From a bacterium (GTDB taxonomy: Bacteria; Elusimicrobiota; Elusimicrobia; Elusimicrobiales; UBA9959): a DNA stretch of 30,308 bases. The DNA lies in the NCBI GenBank assembly GCA_021812825.1, contig JAKAMO010000021.1, positions 1 through 30,308 of the forward strand, read 5' to 3'. The position numbers and the translations under genes are program-made. Shown here one piece after another: positions 17,944 to 25,705 of the stretch; position 1 is the stretch's first letter, and the number at the start of each line of letters is the position of its first letter. The notes beneath the pieces are model-generated. The model made no database searches and was not told the DNA's origin. It worked only from the letters and a program-made list of their open reading frames with translations.

Positions 17944-19914
17944 ATGACATCACGGAAAGGAAGGCTCCTGGCGGTCCTGGCGGCGGCGCTGTTCGCCTGC
18001 CGTGCCGCGTCCTACGCCGCCTTCGAGGACATGGGCTTCGGGGCCCGCGCTCCCGGCATGGGAGACGCCTTCACCGGCGTGGCCGACGATATCTCTTCCG
18101 TGCATTACAATCCGGCCGGCCTCTCCAGCATCGAGAGACCTAAGGCGCTGGCCACTCACTCGCTGTTCCATACCGGTCTGAGCGACGGCTCGAATCTGGG
18201 CCTGAGCGCGGGCGCCTTCGCGCTGCCGCTGTCCGACGGGCGCAACGGCACGCTGGCGGCGGCCTGGGAGGAATTCTCGCTTTCCGGGATCTACTATGAG
18301 AAGACCGGCCTGCTCTCCTGGGGCTACCGGATGCCGAAGAACTCCCGCTACGAAAAGTTCTCGATCGGCGCCTCGCTGAAGTATCTCTCCCACGGCTTCG
18401 CCAGGCTGGACGAGACTTACAACGCCGTTGAGAGCAACCTCTCCCAGAACGGGGCCACGGACCCGGTGCTGGCCGGCAACAACGCCGTTTCAGCGGTGGA
18501 CGCCGACCTCGGGGCGCTGTACAGGCTGGACAAGCGCTGGACGCTCGGAGCCGCGGTACTCAACGCGATGCAGGCCAACGTGGCCTTCGGGGACCAGAAG
18601 GACCCGGTGCCGATGAAGATGCGCGCCGGCGCTTCTTTCAAGAGCCTCTGGCTGCTGCTGGCCGCGGACGCCCGCCTGCAGAAGGGTCCCGACGGCAAGA
18701 TGGACAAGCAGTTCATTTTCGCGGCCGAGAAGGTGTTCCCCAGCCTGGACAAGGGCGAGTTCGGCATACGCGGCTCGCTCGGCGCCGGCGACAGGGAATT
18801 CAAGCAGGGCACACTGGGCTTCTCCTACAAGATACAGCGCATCCAGTTCGACTACGGCTTCATGATGCCGATAGGGACCCTGAAGGAGACCTCCGGCAAT
18901 CACCGCCTGGCCCTTACCTACCATTTCGGCAGCCCGACGCAGGCGGAGCTGGCCGAGACCGAGCTGCTGGACCAGTACAAGCGCCTCAGGGAGGCGGAGA
19001 ACTTCCGCGGCGCCAGGGACACCGCCAGCCTCGACGACCCGCGCCTGACACAGGTGAAGGAGCAGGTCGACGCCGAGAATTTCTACGCCGCCAACAAGCT
19101 GCTGGTGGCAAAGGCGGGCGAGCTGCTGCCCGACTCCTCTGTGGTCAACCTGACCCGCCGGCTGGCCGCGGTCGCCGCGTATTTCCCGTCGCTGGCAGTC
19201 CAGGACCGGGACAAGACCCGCTCGGAGCAACTGCTGTCCGCCGGCGTGCAGAACTTCCTGCGCGGGCGCGACATCCGGGCGATGAAGCAGCTAGCCTATG
19301 CCCAGAGCCTGAACCAGCAGGACTCCTCGCTTTCCAACTTCCTGGACAAGGCGGGCGAGATAACCCGCATCGCCCCGGACCGCGTCCCGAACGACTTCAG
19401 CCGCGGCTGGCCCGAGTACAAGATGTCCCAGTCCGACGACCTCTACGCCAAGAAGAAGCACGCCGAGGCGCTGCGCAAGCTCGAGGAGCTGCTGGACATC
19501 GAGCCCAACAACCTGATGGCCCTGAAGAAGAGCGGCTCCTGCGACTACATGCTCAACTTCTACAGCCGCGCGATGGCCGCCTGGGAAAAGGCCATGGCGG
19601 AGGAGAAGGATCCCGACGAGAAGGCCAAGCTGGCCAAGATGATAGAGCAGGCCAAGAGCAAACGCGGGCAGGAGGCCGCCTGGGAGCCTCCCGGCGGAGC
19701 TTACGAGCCGCCGGAAGGTGAACAGCAGCAGGCGCAGACCGGCAAGTCCAGGAACGCCAGGGAGATAGAGAAACTCTACCAGGCCGGCGCCGACTACTAC
19801 GCCAAAGGCGACTACGGCAAGGCGGCCGACGCCTTCCGCAAGATACTGACGCTCGACCCGCAGAACGGCCAGGCCAAGAAGGCCCTGGAGCGGATAATAA
19901 GGCTCTCCCGCTGA
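17944..19914 (+). CDS. PorV-like outer-membrane beta-barrel protein with C-terminal TPR region
   Basis: This is a 656-residue exported protein. The signal peptide covers about 1-25. Residues 27-330 are a barrel of the PorV/UPF0164 type, with the opening G-A-R-A-P-G-M-G-D-A-F-T-G-V-A-D-D and H-Y-N-P-A-G-L seen in outer-membrane FadL-like barrels, and alternating aromatic strands to about R-L-A-L-T-Y-H-F. Residues 340-656 are helical and contain TPR units; the clearest is the last (about 608-656, Y-Y-A-K-G-D-Y-G-K-A-A-D-A-F-R-K). A Pro/Gln-rich linker lies at about 575-600. In Bacteroidota PorV shuttles proteins with C-terminal sorting domains; the neighbouring genes encode two such proteins, so a similar job is a reasonable inference. 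An A-A-G-G ribosome site precedes the ATG. Confidence 0.8.
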   Translation: MTSRKGRLLAVLAAALFACRAASYAAFEDMGFGARAPGMGDAFTGVADDISSVHYNPAGLSSIERPKALATHSLFHTGLSDGSNLGLSAGAFALPLSDGRNGTLAAAWEEFSLSGIYYEKTGLLSWGYRMPKNSRYEKFSIGASLKYLSHGFARLDETYNAVESNLSQNGATDPVLAGNNAVSAVDADLGALYRLDKRWTLGAAVLNAMQANVAFGDQKDPVPMKMRAGASFKSLWLLLAADARLQKGPDGKMDKQFIFAAEKVFPSLDKGEFGIRGSLGAGDREFKQGTLGFSYKIQRIQFDYGFMMPIGTLKETSGNHRLALTYHFGSPTQAELAETELLDQYKRLREAENFRGARDTASLDDPRLTQVKEQVDAENFYAANKLLVAKAGELLPDSSVVNLTRRLAAVAAYFPSLAVQDRDKTRSEQLLSAGVQNFLRGRDIRAMKQLAYAQSLNQQDSSLSNFLDKAGEITRIAPDRVPNDFSRGWPEYKMSQSDDLYAKKKHAEALRKLEELLDIEPNNLMALKKSGSCDYMLNFYSRAMAAWEKAMAEEKDPDEKAKLAKMIEQAKSKRGQEAAWEPPGGAYEPPEGEQQQAQTGKSRNAREIEKLYQAGADYYAKGDYGKAADAFRKILTLDPQNGQAKKALERIIRLSR

Positions 19915-19957
19915 CAGGGAACCGTGCGGCTTGCCGCCGCCGGATCAGGATCGTCCC

Positions 19958-21277
19958 ATGAAGCTATTCCATAAGTTCAGCGCCGCGCTTATGGCCGCCG
20001 CGTTCGCGGCGGCCGCGCTGCTGTCGGTCATCTTCTTCAGCTTCCAGAACCGCACGGTGCAGGCCGCGCAGCGCGCGCGCCTGGCCGCTCTGGAGCAGTC
20101 CGTCTCGGCGATGCTCGGCGAGGCCGAGCTGGCCGGCGATCCCCTGATGGCCGTGGACTATCTCTCCGGGCTGTGCTCGTCGCGGCCGGAGGTGCAGTAC
20201 TGCCAGCTGGACATCGGCAGGGGCCTGCGCCCTGTCCGCACCACGCGCAAGCCGGCGCCCTCCGGAGAAGGTCCTCCCGTGATAAGGGACGTGGCCGGCC
20301 GCAGGTACTCCGCCAGGCTGGCTTTCTCTTCCGGAGAGCTGCTGCGCGAGCGCCGGGAGGCGCTGGCCGGCGTATGGCACGACCTGGCGGCCGCCTTCCT
20401 GGCCGCGATGGCCGCCGCCGCCCTCCTCGGGCTGCTGCTGGCCCGCCGGATGACCCGCCGCCTAAAGCGGCTGGCCGCAGAGGCCGCGGCGGTGGGTGAC
20501 GGGCGCTTCGGCGCCAAGACGGACGCGTCCGGCTCCGACGAAGTGGCCGAACTGGCCGGCGCCCTCAATGCCATGTCGGACCGCCTGCTGGAACTCGAGA
20601 CCATGAAGAAGAATTTCACGGCCTCCGTGACCCACGAGCTGCGCTCGCCGCTGGGGGTCATAGAGACCTACGCAGCCATGCTGCTGGGCGAGTCCGAACG
20701 CTTCCGTCCGGAGGATACAGAGATCTTCAGGCGCGTGAAGGAGAACGCCGGCAGGCTGGCCAACTTCGTCACGGCCATGCTGGACCTGGCCCGTATAGAG
20801 AGGGGCAAGATGGAGCTCCGTCCCTCTAAGGAGGACGCTCTTTCCCTGGCCCGCGACGCGGCCGAGTTCTTCTCGCCCAAGGCCGCTGAGAAAGGTGTCG
20901 CGCTCCGGGTGGAGACCGAGGGCGGGGGACAGGCCCTGCTGGACCGGGAGCTGATGACGCACGCGCTGACCAACCTGCTCTCCAACGCGATAAAATTCAC
21001 TCCGGCCGGAGGGGAGGTGGTGCTCAAGGCCTCCCTGGGGGGAGGGCGCTTCCGCGCAGAGGTGCGCGACACAGGACCGGGGCTTAAGGAAGGCGAGGCG
21101 GAGAGGCTCTTCTCGCCGTTCGCCCAGGGTTCGGCGGCGCCAGGCCACGGCGGCACCGGGCTCGGGCTCGCGATGGTGCGCTCCGTAGCGGAGCTGCACG
21201 GCGGCAAGGCCGGCTGCGGCCCGGCCGGCGGCGGCGGTGCGGTATTCTGGGTGGAGGTCCCGTCCGGGCCCGCGTAA
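19958..21277 (+). CDS. membrane sensor histidine kinase
   Basis: This is a two-component sensor of 439 residues. It has a first membrane helix at about 8-28, a small periplasmic domain (about 30-140) with no family I recognise, a second helix at about 143-163, a HAMP linker (about 165-215), and a HisKA domain with phosphoacceptor H226 in F-T-A-S-V-T-H-E-L-R-S-P. The ATPase domain has N-box L-T-N-L-L-S-N-A-I-K-F, G1 D-T-G-P-G-L and G2 G-T-G-L-G-L-A. All catalytic motifs are intact. A TTG at 19931 would add nine residues, but the ATG at 19958 has AGGA seven bases upstream and puts the first helix at a normal place. It lies between the PorV-like gene and the FliF-FliG-like gene. No partner regulator is adjacent; those at 25028-26462 are candidates. 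Confidence 0.9.
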   Translation: MKLFHKFSAALMAAAFAAAALLSVIFFSFQNRTVQAAQRARLAALEQSVSAMLGEAELAGDPLMAVDYLSGLCSSRPEVQYCQLDIGRGLRPVRTTRKPAPSGEGPPVIRDVAGRRYSARLAFSSGELLRERREALAGVWHDLAAAFLAAMAAAALLGLLLARRMTRRLKRLAAEAAAVGDGRFGAKTDASGSDEVAELAGALNAMSDRLLELETMKKNFTASVTHELRSPLGVIETYAAMLLGESERFRPEDTEIFRRVKENAGRLANFVTAMLDLARIERGKMELRPSKEDALSLARDAAEFFSPKAAEKGVALRVETEGGGQALLDRELMTHALTNLLSNAIKFTPAGGEVVLKASLGGGRFRAEVRDTGPGLKEGEAERLFSPFAQGSAAPGHGGTGLGLAMVRSVAELHGGKAGCGPAGGGGAVFWVEVPSGPA

Positions 21278-21316
21278 TATCTTTGTAACCTGGGTTATAT
21301 AGAATTTATCAAGAAT

Positions 21317-22771
21317 ATGAAAGCCCTAGCCCGTTCCATCGTGATCCTGCTGCTGGCCGCCCCGCTGGCGGCCGCGCCCGCTTCGGAGGACCCGACCCCT
21401 TCCCCGGGAGCTCAGGCGGCCGAGATATCCTCGCGGATGCAGCAGGACGTCTCCCGGCTGCTGGAGGAGCTGGTCGGCCGCGGCCGCGCCCGCTCCTTCG
21501 TCACGGCGGAGGGGGAGATGGTCTACCAGAGCAAGAGCGAGTCCGGCCCTCCGCCCGAGGAGGCCCAGACCCTGCCCGGCTATGCGTCGGTCAACATACT
21601 CGAGAAGACCGGCGAATATATAAAGCAGCAGCGCGAGGAGAGCCAGCACACCGCCGAGTTCAAGGTCAAGAAGCTTTCGGTCTCCCTGGTGTTCGACCGC
21701 AGCGTCCCCGACGAGCGCGTCAACGCGATAAAGCTGATGATAGCCGAGGTGCTGCGGGTCAGCGAGGCCCGCGGCGACAGCATCATCACCGCCAAGACCG
21801 ACATGATGCCGTGGTGGAAGAGCGCCCTGCAGTCCCCGGAGATACGCCCGGTCCTGGTGGCGGCCGCCTTCGGCGCGCTGGCGCTGGCGGTCCTGCTGGC
21901 CTTCGGCTACATACTGGCGTCCAAGCTGCTTACGGGATTCGTGGACTACGCCAGGATGAACGCGCCCTCCGCCCTTCCCGGCGGCGCCGGCGGCCCCGGC
22001 GCGCCCGCGGGGCCCGGCGGCGAGGCCGGCGAGCTGGGCCTGGAAGGGGAGCTGGGAGAGATAATCGACGTGGAGGCCAAGGCCGCGGGCGGGGGCGGGA
22101 TGCTGACCGCCGGCTCCGCGTTCGAGTTCATGGAGAAGCTGCCGCCTTCCGAAAGCGCCGACCTGCTGGCGGACCTCTCCGACGAGGACGCCGCGATAAT
22201 CATCGCCAACCTGGCCGACCGCAAGCCGCACGTCTCGTCCAAGATCCTGCTGGCGCTGCCGCCCGCCAAGAAACAGTCCGTCTCCGCGCAGCTGCTGGCC
22301 CTGAAGCAGGCCGAGCCCGACCGCGTCTACGAGATCGAGAACGACCTGCGCCTGAAGCTGGAGAAGAGCCTGAAGGGCGCCGAGAAGCTCGGACATCTGC
22401 TGTCGCTGGTGGACGAGGGATCGCGCAGCGAGATAATGGACAACCTGTCCCGCGCCAACCCCGAGGCTTCCGAGGAGCTGCGCCGCAGGATGGTCACTTT
22501 CGACGATCTCTGCCGCCTGGACGACAAGAACCTGCGCCCGCTGGTGGTCTCGCTGCCTTACGCGGACTGGGCCGCCGCGCTGGCCGGCGCCGGGGAGACC
22601 GCGGTCAACAACGTGACCAGGCTGCTGCCGGAGGACGTCCGGCTGGTGGTGAAGGACCTGCTCGCCGGCCGCACCGAGGAGGACAAGATAATAACGGCGA
22701 GGGCCAAGATCATAACCGCGGCGATGAACCTGAACGCGAAAGGCCGCATTAGCCTGAAGGAGGGCGCATGA
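21317..22771 (+). CDS. FliF-FliG-like fusion protein (compact rotor-like membrane protein)
   Basis: The protein has 484 residues. It has an N-terminal hydrophobic segment (4-20), a periplasmic stretch of about 150 residues, a membrane helix (about 177-206), a Gly/Pro/Ala-rich linker (215-262) and a cytoplasmic helical part (263-484). Residues 85-163 resemble the end of the FliF ring region: L-P-G-Y-A-S..., then K-L-S-V-S-L-V-F-D, and A-R-G-D-S-I just before the second helix. Residues 265-484 resemble FliG: F-M-E-K-L-P-P-S-E-S-A-D-L-L, A-N-L-A-D and L-L-A-L-P, then R-R-R-M-V-T-F-D-D-L-C-R-L-D-D-K-N-L and a C-terminal helix bundle. FliF is usually about 550 residues and FliG about 335, so both halves are reduced. 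The FliG E-H-P-Q-R motif, known to bind FliM, is not visible. The assignment is by eye; MgtE-N-type helical repeats are an alternative for part of the FliG half. A 39-bp gap precedes it. Confidence 0.72.
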   Translation: MKALARSIVILLLAAPLAAAPASEDPTPSPGAQAAEISSRMQQDVSRLLEELVGRGRARSFVTAEGEMVYQSKSESGPPPEEAQTLPGYASVNILEKTGEYIKQQREESQHTAEFKVKKLSVSLVFDRSVPDERVNAIKLMIAEVLRVSEARGDSIITAKTDMMPWWKSALQSPEIRPVLVAAAFGALALAVLLAFGYILASKLLTGFVDYARMNAPSALPGGAGGPGAPAGPGGEAGELGLEGELGEIIDVEAKAAGGGGMLTAGSAFEFMEKLPPSESADLLADLSDEDAAIIIANLADRKPHVSSKILLALPPAKKQSVSAQLLALKQAEPDRVYEIENDLRLKLEKSLKGAEKLGHLLSLVDEGSRSEIMDNLSRANPEASEELRRRMVTFDDLCRLDDKNLRPLVVSLPYADWAAALAGAGETAVNNVTRLLPEDVRLVVKDLLAGRTEEDKIITARAKIITAAMNLNAKGRISLKEGA

Positions 22772-24753
22772 GCGGCGCCCATGAAGCTTCCGGCTCCGAT
22801 CTGGACTATCTCTGGCGGGCCGTCGGAGAGGCGCAGGACGCCTCGGCGCGCTCGGAGAAAGAACGCGCCGAGGCCCGGCGCAGCCTGGACGAGGCCGTCT
22901 CGCGGGCAGCCAGGCTTGAGAGGCAGCTCGAGGAGACCCGCGCGCGGGAAAAAAGACTGAAGGCCGAGACCGAGAAGTTGAAAGCCTCCCTGCAGAAGGA
23001 TTCCGAGGCTCTGACCCTGGCCGCTGGACATGCCCGCGAGGCCTCGGAGCTGCAGGCCTCCCTGCTGCGCCAACAAAGCGCCGCCTCGATGAAGGCGGCC
23101 GAGTTAGAAGAGCTGCGGGCGAGGGCCATCGACCTGGAAGCGACGGTGACCGAAAGGGACGCCGCGATAGATTCTTTCAAGGCCAGGATAGAGGGGATGC
23201 TATCCCTGCCGCAGATAAAGCGCGCGGTGGAAGAGGATTCCAGGATATCCGGCAAGGAAGCCTCGGCGTACGAGGCGCTCGCAGAGAAGGCCGAAAGGAG
23301 CCGGCTGGCCGCCGAGAAGGCGGCCGCCGCGCTGCAGGAAGCCGCGGTCAGGGAGAAGGCCTCCGCCGAGGCCCTGGCGGCCTCGGACGCGGACCTGGCC
23401 TCCGCCAGGGCGGCCCTGACGGCCCGCCAGGCGGAGCTGGCGGCCATGCAGGCCGCGCTGGACGAGGCCCTCGAGCGGGGGAAGCTCTCCGCCGGCGAGA
23501 AGGCATCTCTCGACGGCAAGGCCCTGGCGCTGAGGTCCGCCCTTTCGGAAAAGGAAGAGGCCCTCAAGGCCGCCCTTGCGGAGTCCTCCTCCCTGCGGGC
23601 GAGGCTGGACGAAGCCGCCGTGCAGGCGGAAAGGCTCCGGCAGGCGGCGGCGGAAAGCTCCGCGCGCGCCCAGGAACAGCGCGCCAATTTCGATTCCGCG
23701 GTAGCCGAGGTGTACGAGCTCCAGAAGCGGTCCGCCGCGCTGCGCGCGGAGCTGGCGGACGCCAAGGAGCGGCTGGACGCCGCCGCGGCGGCGCTCAAGC
23801 AGCGCGAGGCCGACCTGGAGAAGGTCAACGGTCTGCTGCGCGACTCCAAGGGCGGCCTGACGCAGGAGAAGGAGGTCTCCAAGCGCGCCGCGCTGAAGGT
23901 AAAATCCCTCGAGGCGGAGATAGATGAACTAAAAAAGAAGCTGGCCGAGACCGCCGACTACGCTGGAAAGGTGCTGAAGGCAGTCCAGGAGCGCGACCTG
24001 CTCATCGGGGCCACGAAAGCCTCGCTGGCGGCCGAACAGAAGAAGGTCACGGACCTGGAGATAGAGAACGAGGACCTCCGGCGCAAGAACATCAAGTTCT
24101 CCGGCATGCTGAAGCGGGAGCAGACGGATTTCACCACGCGCATGCTGACCTCGCTGGAGCGGTCGGCGAAGGACCTTAAGACCTTCAATCTCCGCATACC
24201 CGCGGCGCAGCGGAAGGTGCTGGAGCCGGCGCTGAAGAACCTGCTGGCCTCTGTCAACCTGCTCAAGGGCTGGCAGGAGTACCTCGACCCCGAAACCCCC
24301 GACATGGAAGACACGGACCTCGCGCCGTTCGTCTCCGGAGAGGTGGCCAAGTGGGAGCGCGCCTTCAAGGTCAGGAAGACCTCCATTTCAGCCGCCATAC
24401 TCAACCCGCGGCTGCGCGCCAGGCTTGCCCCGGAGCGCATAAAGATGCTTTTCTACAACCTCATTAAGAACGCCTATGAGCGCCTGCAGCAGGGCGGCAG
24501 CCTGCGCGTCACGCTGAAGGCCTCCGAAGACGGCAGGCAGGTCATCCTCCTCTTCGACGACAGCGGCCCCGGCTTCACGCAGGAGGCGCTGGATAAGCTT
24601 TACGCGCCGTTCAACACCACCGACAAGGGAAAGGCCGGCATAGGGCTGGCCGTGGCCGCCAGGATAGCGGAGAAGCACGGCGGCACGCTGCAGGTCTCGA
24701 ACAAGCAGCAGCGCGGAGCCATAGTGGAGGTCAGGCTGCCCCTGGGCGCCTGA
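22768..24753 (+). CDS. long coiled-coil protein with C-terminal GHKL ATPase domain and no candidate phosphoacceptor His
   Basis: This 661-residue protein has no signal peptide or membrane helix and is probably cytoplasmic. Residues about 15-460 are almost unbroken coiled coil (Ala/Glu/Lys/Arg/Leu heptads). Residues about 465-550 are a helical hairpin-like region in the place of a HisKA dimerisation domain. Residues 557-661 are a histidine-kinase-type ATPase domain: N-box F562-Y-N-L-I-K-N-A-Y-E, G1 D-D-S-G-P-G (597-602), F-box Y-A-P-F-N (612-616) and G2 G-I-G-L (624-627). No histidine lies between the coiled coil and the ATPase domain, so it should not autophosphorylate like a normal kinase. 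The start overlaps the stop of the FliF-FliG-like gene (ATGA) and has GGAGG upstream, so the two are co-translated, and a terminator follows. I infer a partner of the rotor-like protein. Confidence 0.82.
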   Translation: MSGAHEASGSDLDYLWRAVGEAQDASARSEKERAEARRSLDEAVSRAARLERQLEETRAREKRLKAETEKLKASLQKDSEALTLAAGHAREASELQASLLRQQSAASMKAAELEELRARAIDLEATVTERDAAIDSFKARIEGMLSLPQIKRAVEEDSRISGKEASAYEALAEKAERSRLAAEKAAAALQEAAVREKASAEALAASDADLASARAALTARQAELAAMQAALDEALERGKLSAGEKASLDGKALALRSALSEKEEALKAALAESSSLRARLDEAAVQAERLRQAAAESSARAQEQRANFDSAVAEVYELQKRSAALRAELADAKERLDAAAAALKQREADLEKVNGLLRDSKGGLTQEKEVSKRAALKVKSLEAEIDELKKKLAETADYAGKVLKAVQERDLLIGATKASLAAEQKKVTDLEIENEDLRRKNIKFSGMLKREQTDFTTRMLTSLERSAKDLKTFNLRIPAAQRKVLEPALKNLLASVNLLKGWQEYLDPETPDMEDTDLAPFVSGEVAKWERAFKVRKTSISAAILNPRLRARLAPERIKMLFYNLIKNAYERLQQGGSLRVTLKASEDGRQVILLFDDSGPGFTQEALDKLYAPFNTTDKGKAGIGLAVAARIAEKHGGTLQVSNKQQRGAIVEVRLPLGA

Positions 24754-24772
24754 CCCGGAGCGCACCGCGGAG

Positions 24773-24797
24773 AAGGCCGGCGGGAGCCGGCCTTTTT
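24773..24797 (+). terminator. intrinsic terminator of the rotor-like operon
   Basis: A perfect 9-bp stem, AAGGCCGGC (24773-24781) and GCCGGCCTT (24786-24794) with loop GGGA, runs into TTTTT (24793-24797). It begins 20 bp after the stop of the ATPase gene. The - strand side has no T-run, so it acts only on + strand transcripts. Confidence 0.85.
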
Positions 24798-25027
24798 CAT
24801 TTGGTTCCCACGGTTCTGCAGTGCCTGGCGGCAGTAAACCTGTCGGGGTGGAGTACCGCCTGGGGTAGCGCCCTGCAGCCGCATAGCGGATGGGGGGCCC
24901 CGGCCCTTACGGGGCGGGGGGAAACCACGGGAGGGTTTCCTGCGCGGCGGAAGGGCGCTTCCCGGGCGGGACGGACCCCCCGGCGCTTTTCCACAATCGA
25001 GGACACGATCCAAACCCGAAATCGCCT
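24798..25027. other. GC-rich non-coding spacer dense in short hairpins
   Basis: This stretch lies between convergent stop codons. I see no convincing gene; frames crossing it have no domain, no ribosome site and skewed composition. It is rich in perfect inverted repeats: GCCCCG/CGGGGC around the sequence GCCCTTA (about 24897-24915), GGAAACC (24920-24926) with GGTTTCC (24934-24940), GGAAG/CTTCC, and CCGC/GCGG, plus two CTGCAG sites. It could be a structured RNA, a transcript-collision or termination zone for the - strand operon, or simply GC-rich chance pairing. Confidence 0.4.
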
Positions 25028-25705
25028 TTATTTGAAGGTATAGCCGAGGCCGAAAGCCGTCCTCAGCCTGGAGCCGAAAGGACCCAGCTTCCGGCGCAGG
25101 GCCTCGACGCGCTTGTCCACCGCGCGCGGCCCGGAACCCAGCCCCTCCCGCCAGACCTGCTCCAGCAGCACGTACCTGGAGACCACGCGACCGCGGTTCC
25201 TCAGGAAATACAGGAGCATGTCGAACTCGAGCGCCGTCAGCGGGACCTTCCTGCCGGAAACGACGGCCGTCCTGGCTTCCGGAGAGATGCGCAGCGGCCC
25301 TATCCTGAACTCTTCAGGCTCGGACTTGGCCGCGCCGCGGCCCCTGCCGCGCTCCAGCAGGTTGAGCAGCCGCGCCCTGAAAAGGGCGGGGTCGGCAGGG
25401 AAGCGGAAATATTCGTCGGCCCCGCTGTCCAGCGAACTCGCGGCCGCCGCCGGGGAATAGGGGCCGGGGCCTGTGAGCACCAGCAGCAGCGAGGAGGTGC
25501 GCGGGCTGCCTCTCAGCACGGCCGCCAGGTCAGGCCCCGACATGTCCGGCAGAGACGCGTCTATAACGGCCAGCCCCTTGGACGGCGGCGATTTCAGGAA
25601 GGCGGAGGCGGAGGGGTAGAACCGGAGCGCGAAGCCCTTGAGGGCAGAGCGCAGGAAGGTCCTGGCGGAAAGGTCCGCGGTGAGGCAGGCCGCCGACGGT
25701 CTCAT
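25028..25705 (-). CDS. OmpR-type winged-helix response regulator with degenerate receiver
   Basis: This is a 225-residue DNA-binding regulator. The receiver (about 1-118) keeps the phosphoacceptor Asp (D49 in V-I-D-A-S-L-P-D) and T78, but the N-terminal acidic pair is reduced to A-D-L (only D11), and the conserved Lys before Pro is replaced (F-R-F-P, residue 102). Normal Mg2+-dependent phosphorylation is therefore doubtful. The winged-helix domain (about 133-225) is intact, with L-T-A-L-E-F-D-M-L-L-Y-F, V-D-K-R-V-E-A-L-R-R-K-L and the ending G-L-G-Y-T-F-K. The start overlaps the preceding receiver gene by 4 bp. It is the last gene of the motA operon and is the only protein of that operon that should bind DNA. 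Confidence 0.9.
   Translation of the reverse strand: MRPSAACLTADLSARTFLRSALKGFALRFYPSASAFLKSPPSKGLAVIDASLPDMSGPDLAAVLRGSPRTSSLLLVLTGPGPYSPAAAASSLDSGADEYFRFPADPALFRARLLNLLERGRGRGAAKSEPEEFRIGPLRISPEARTAVVSGRKVPLTALEFDMLLYFLRNRGRVVSRYVLLEQVWREGLGSGPRAVDKRVEALRRKLGPFGSRLRTAFGLGYTFK

Noticed and set aside
24806..25000. Known housekeeping RNA (RNase P, SRP, 6S, tmRNA) or cobalamin riboswitch
   Set aside because: None of the conserved cores of these RNAs could be found on either strand. Only generic hairpins are seen.
24801..25043. Possible 80-residue gene on the + strand
   Set aside because: It starts just inside the post-terminator spacer, has no ribosome site and no recognisable features, and runs into the convergent regulator gene.
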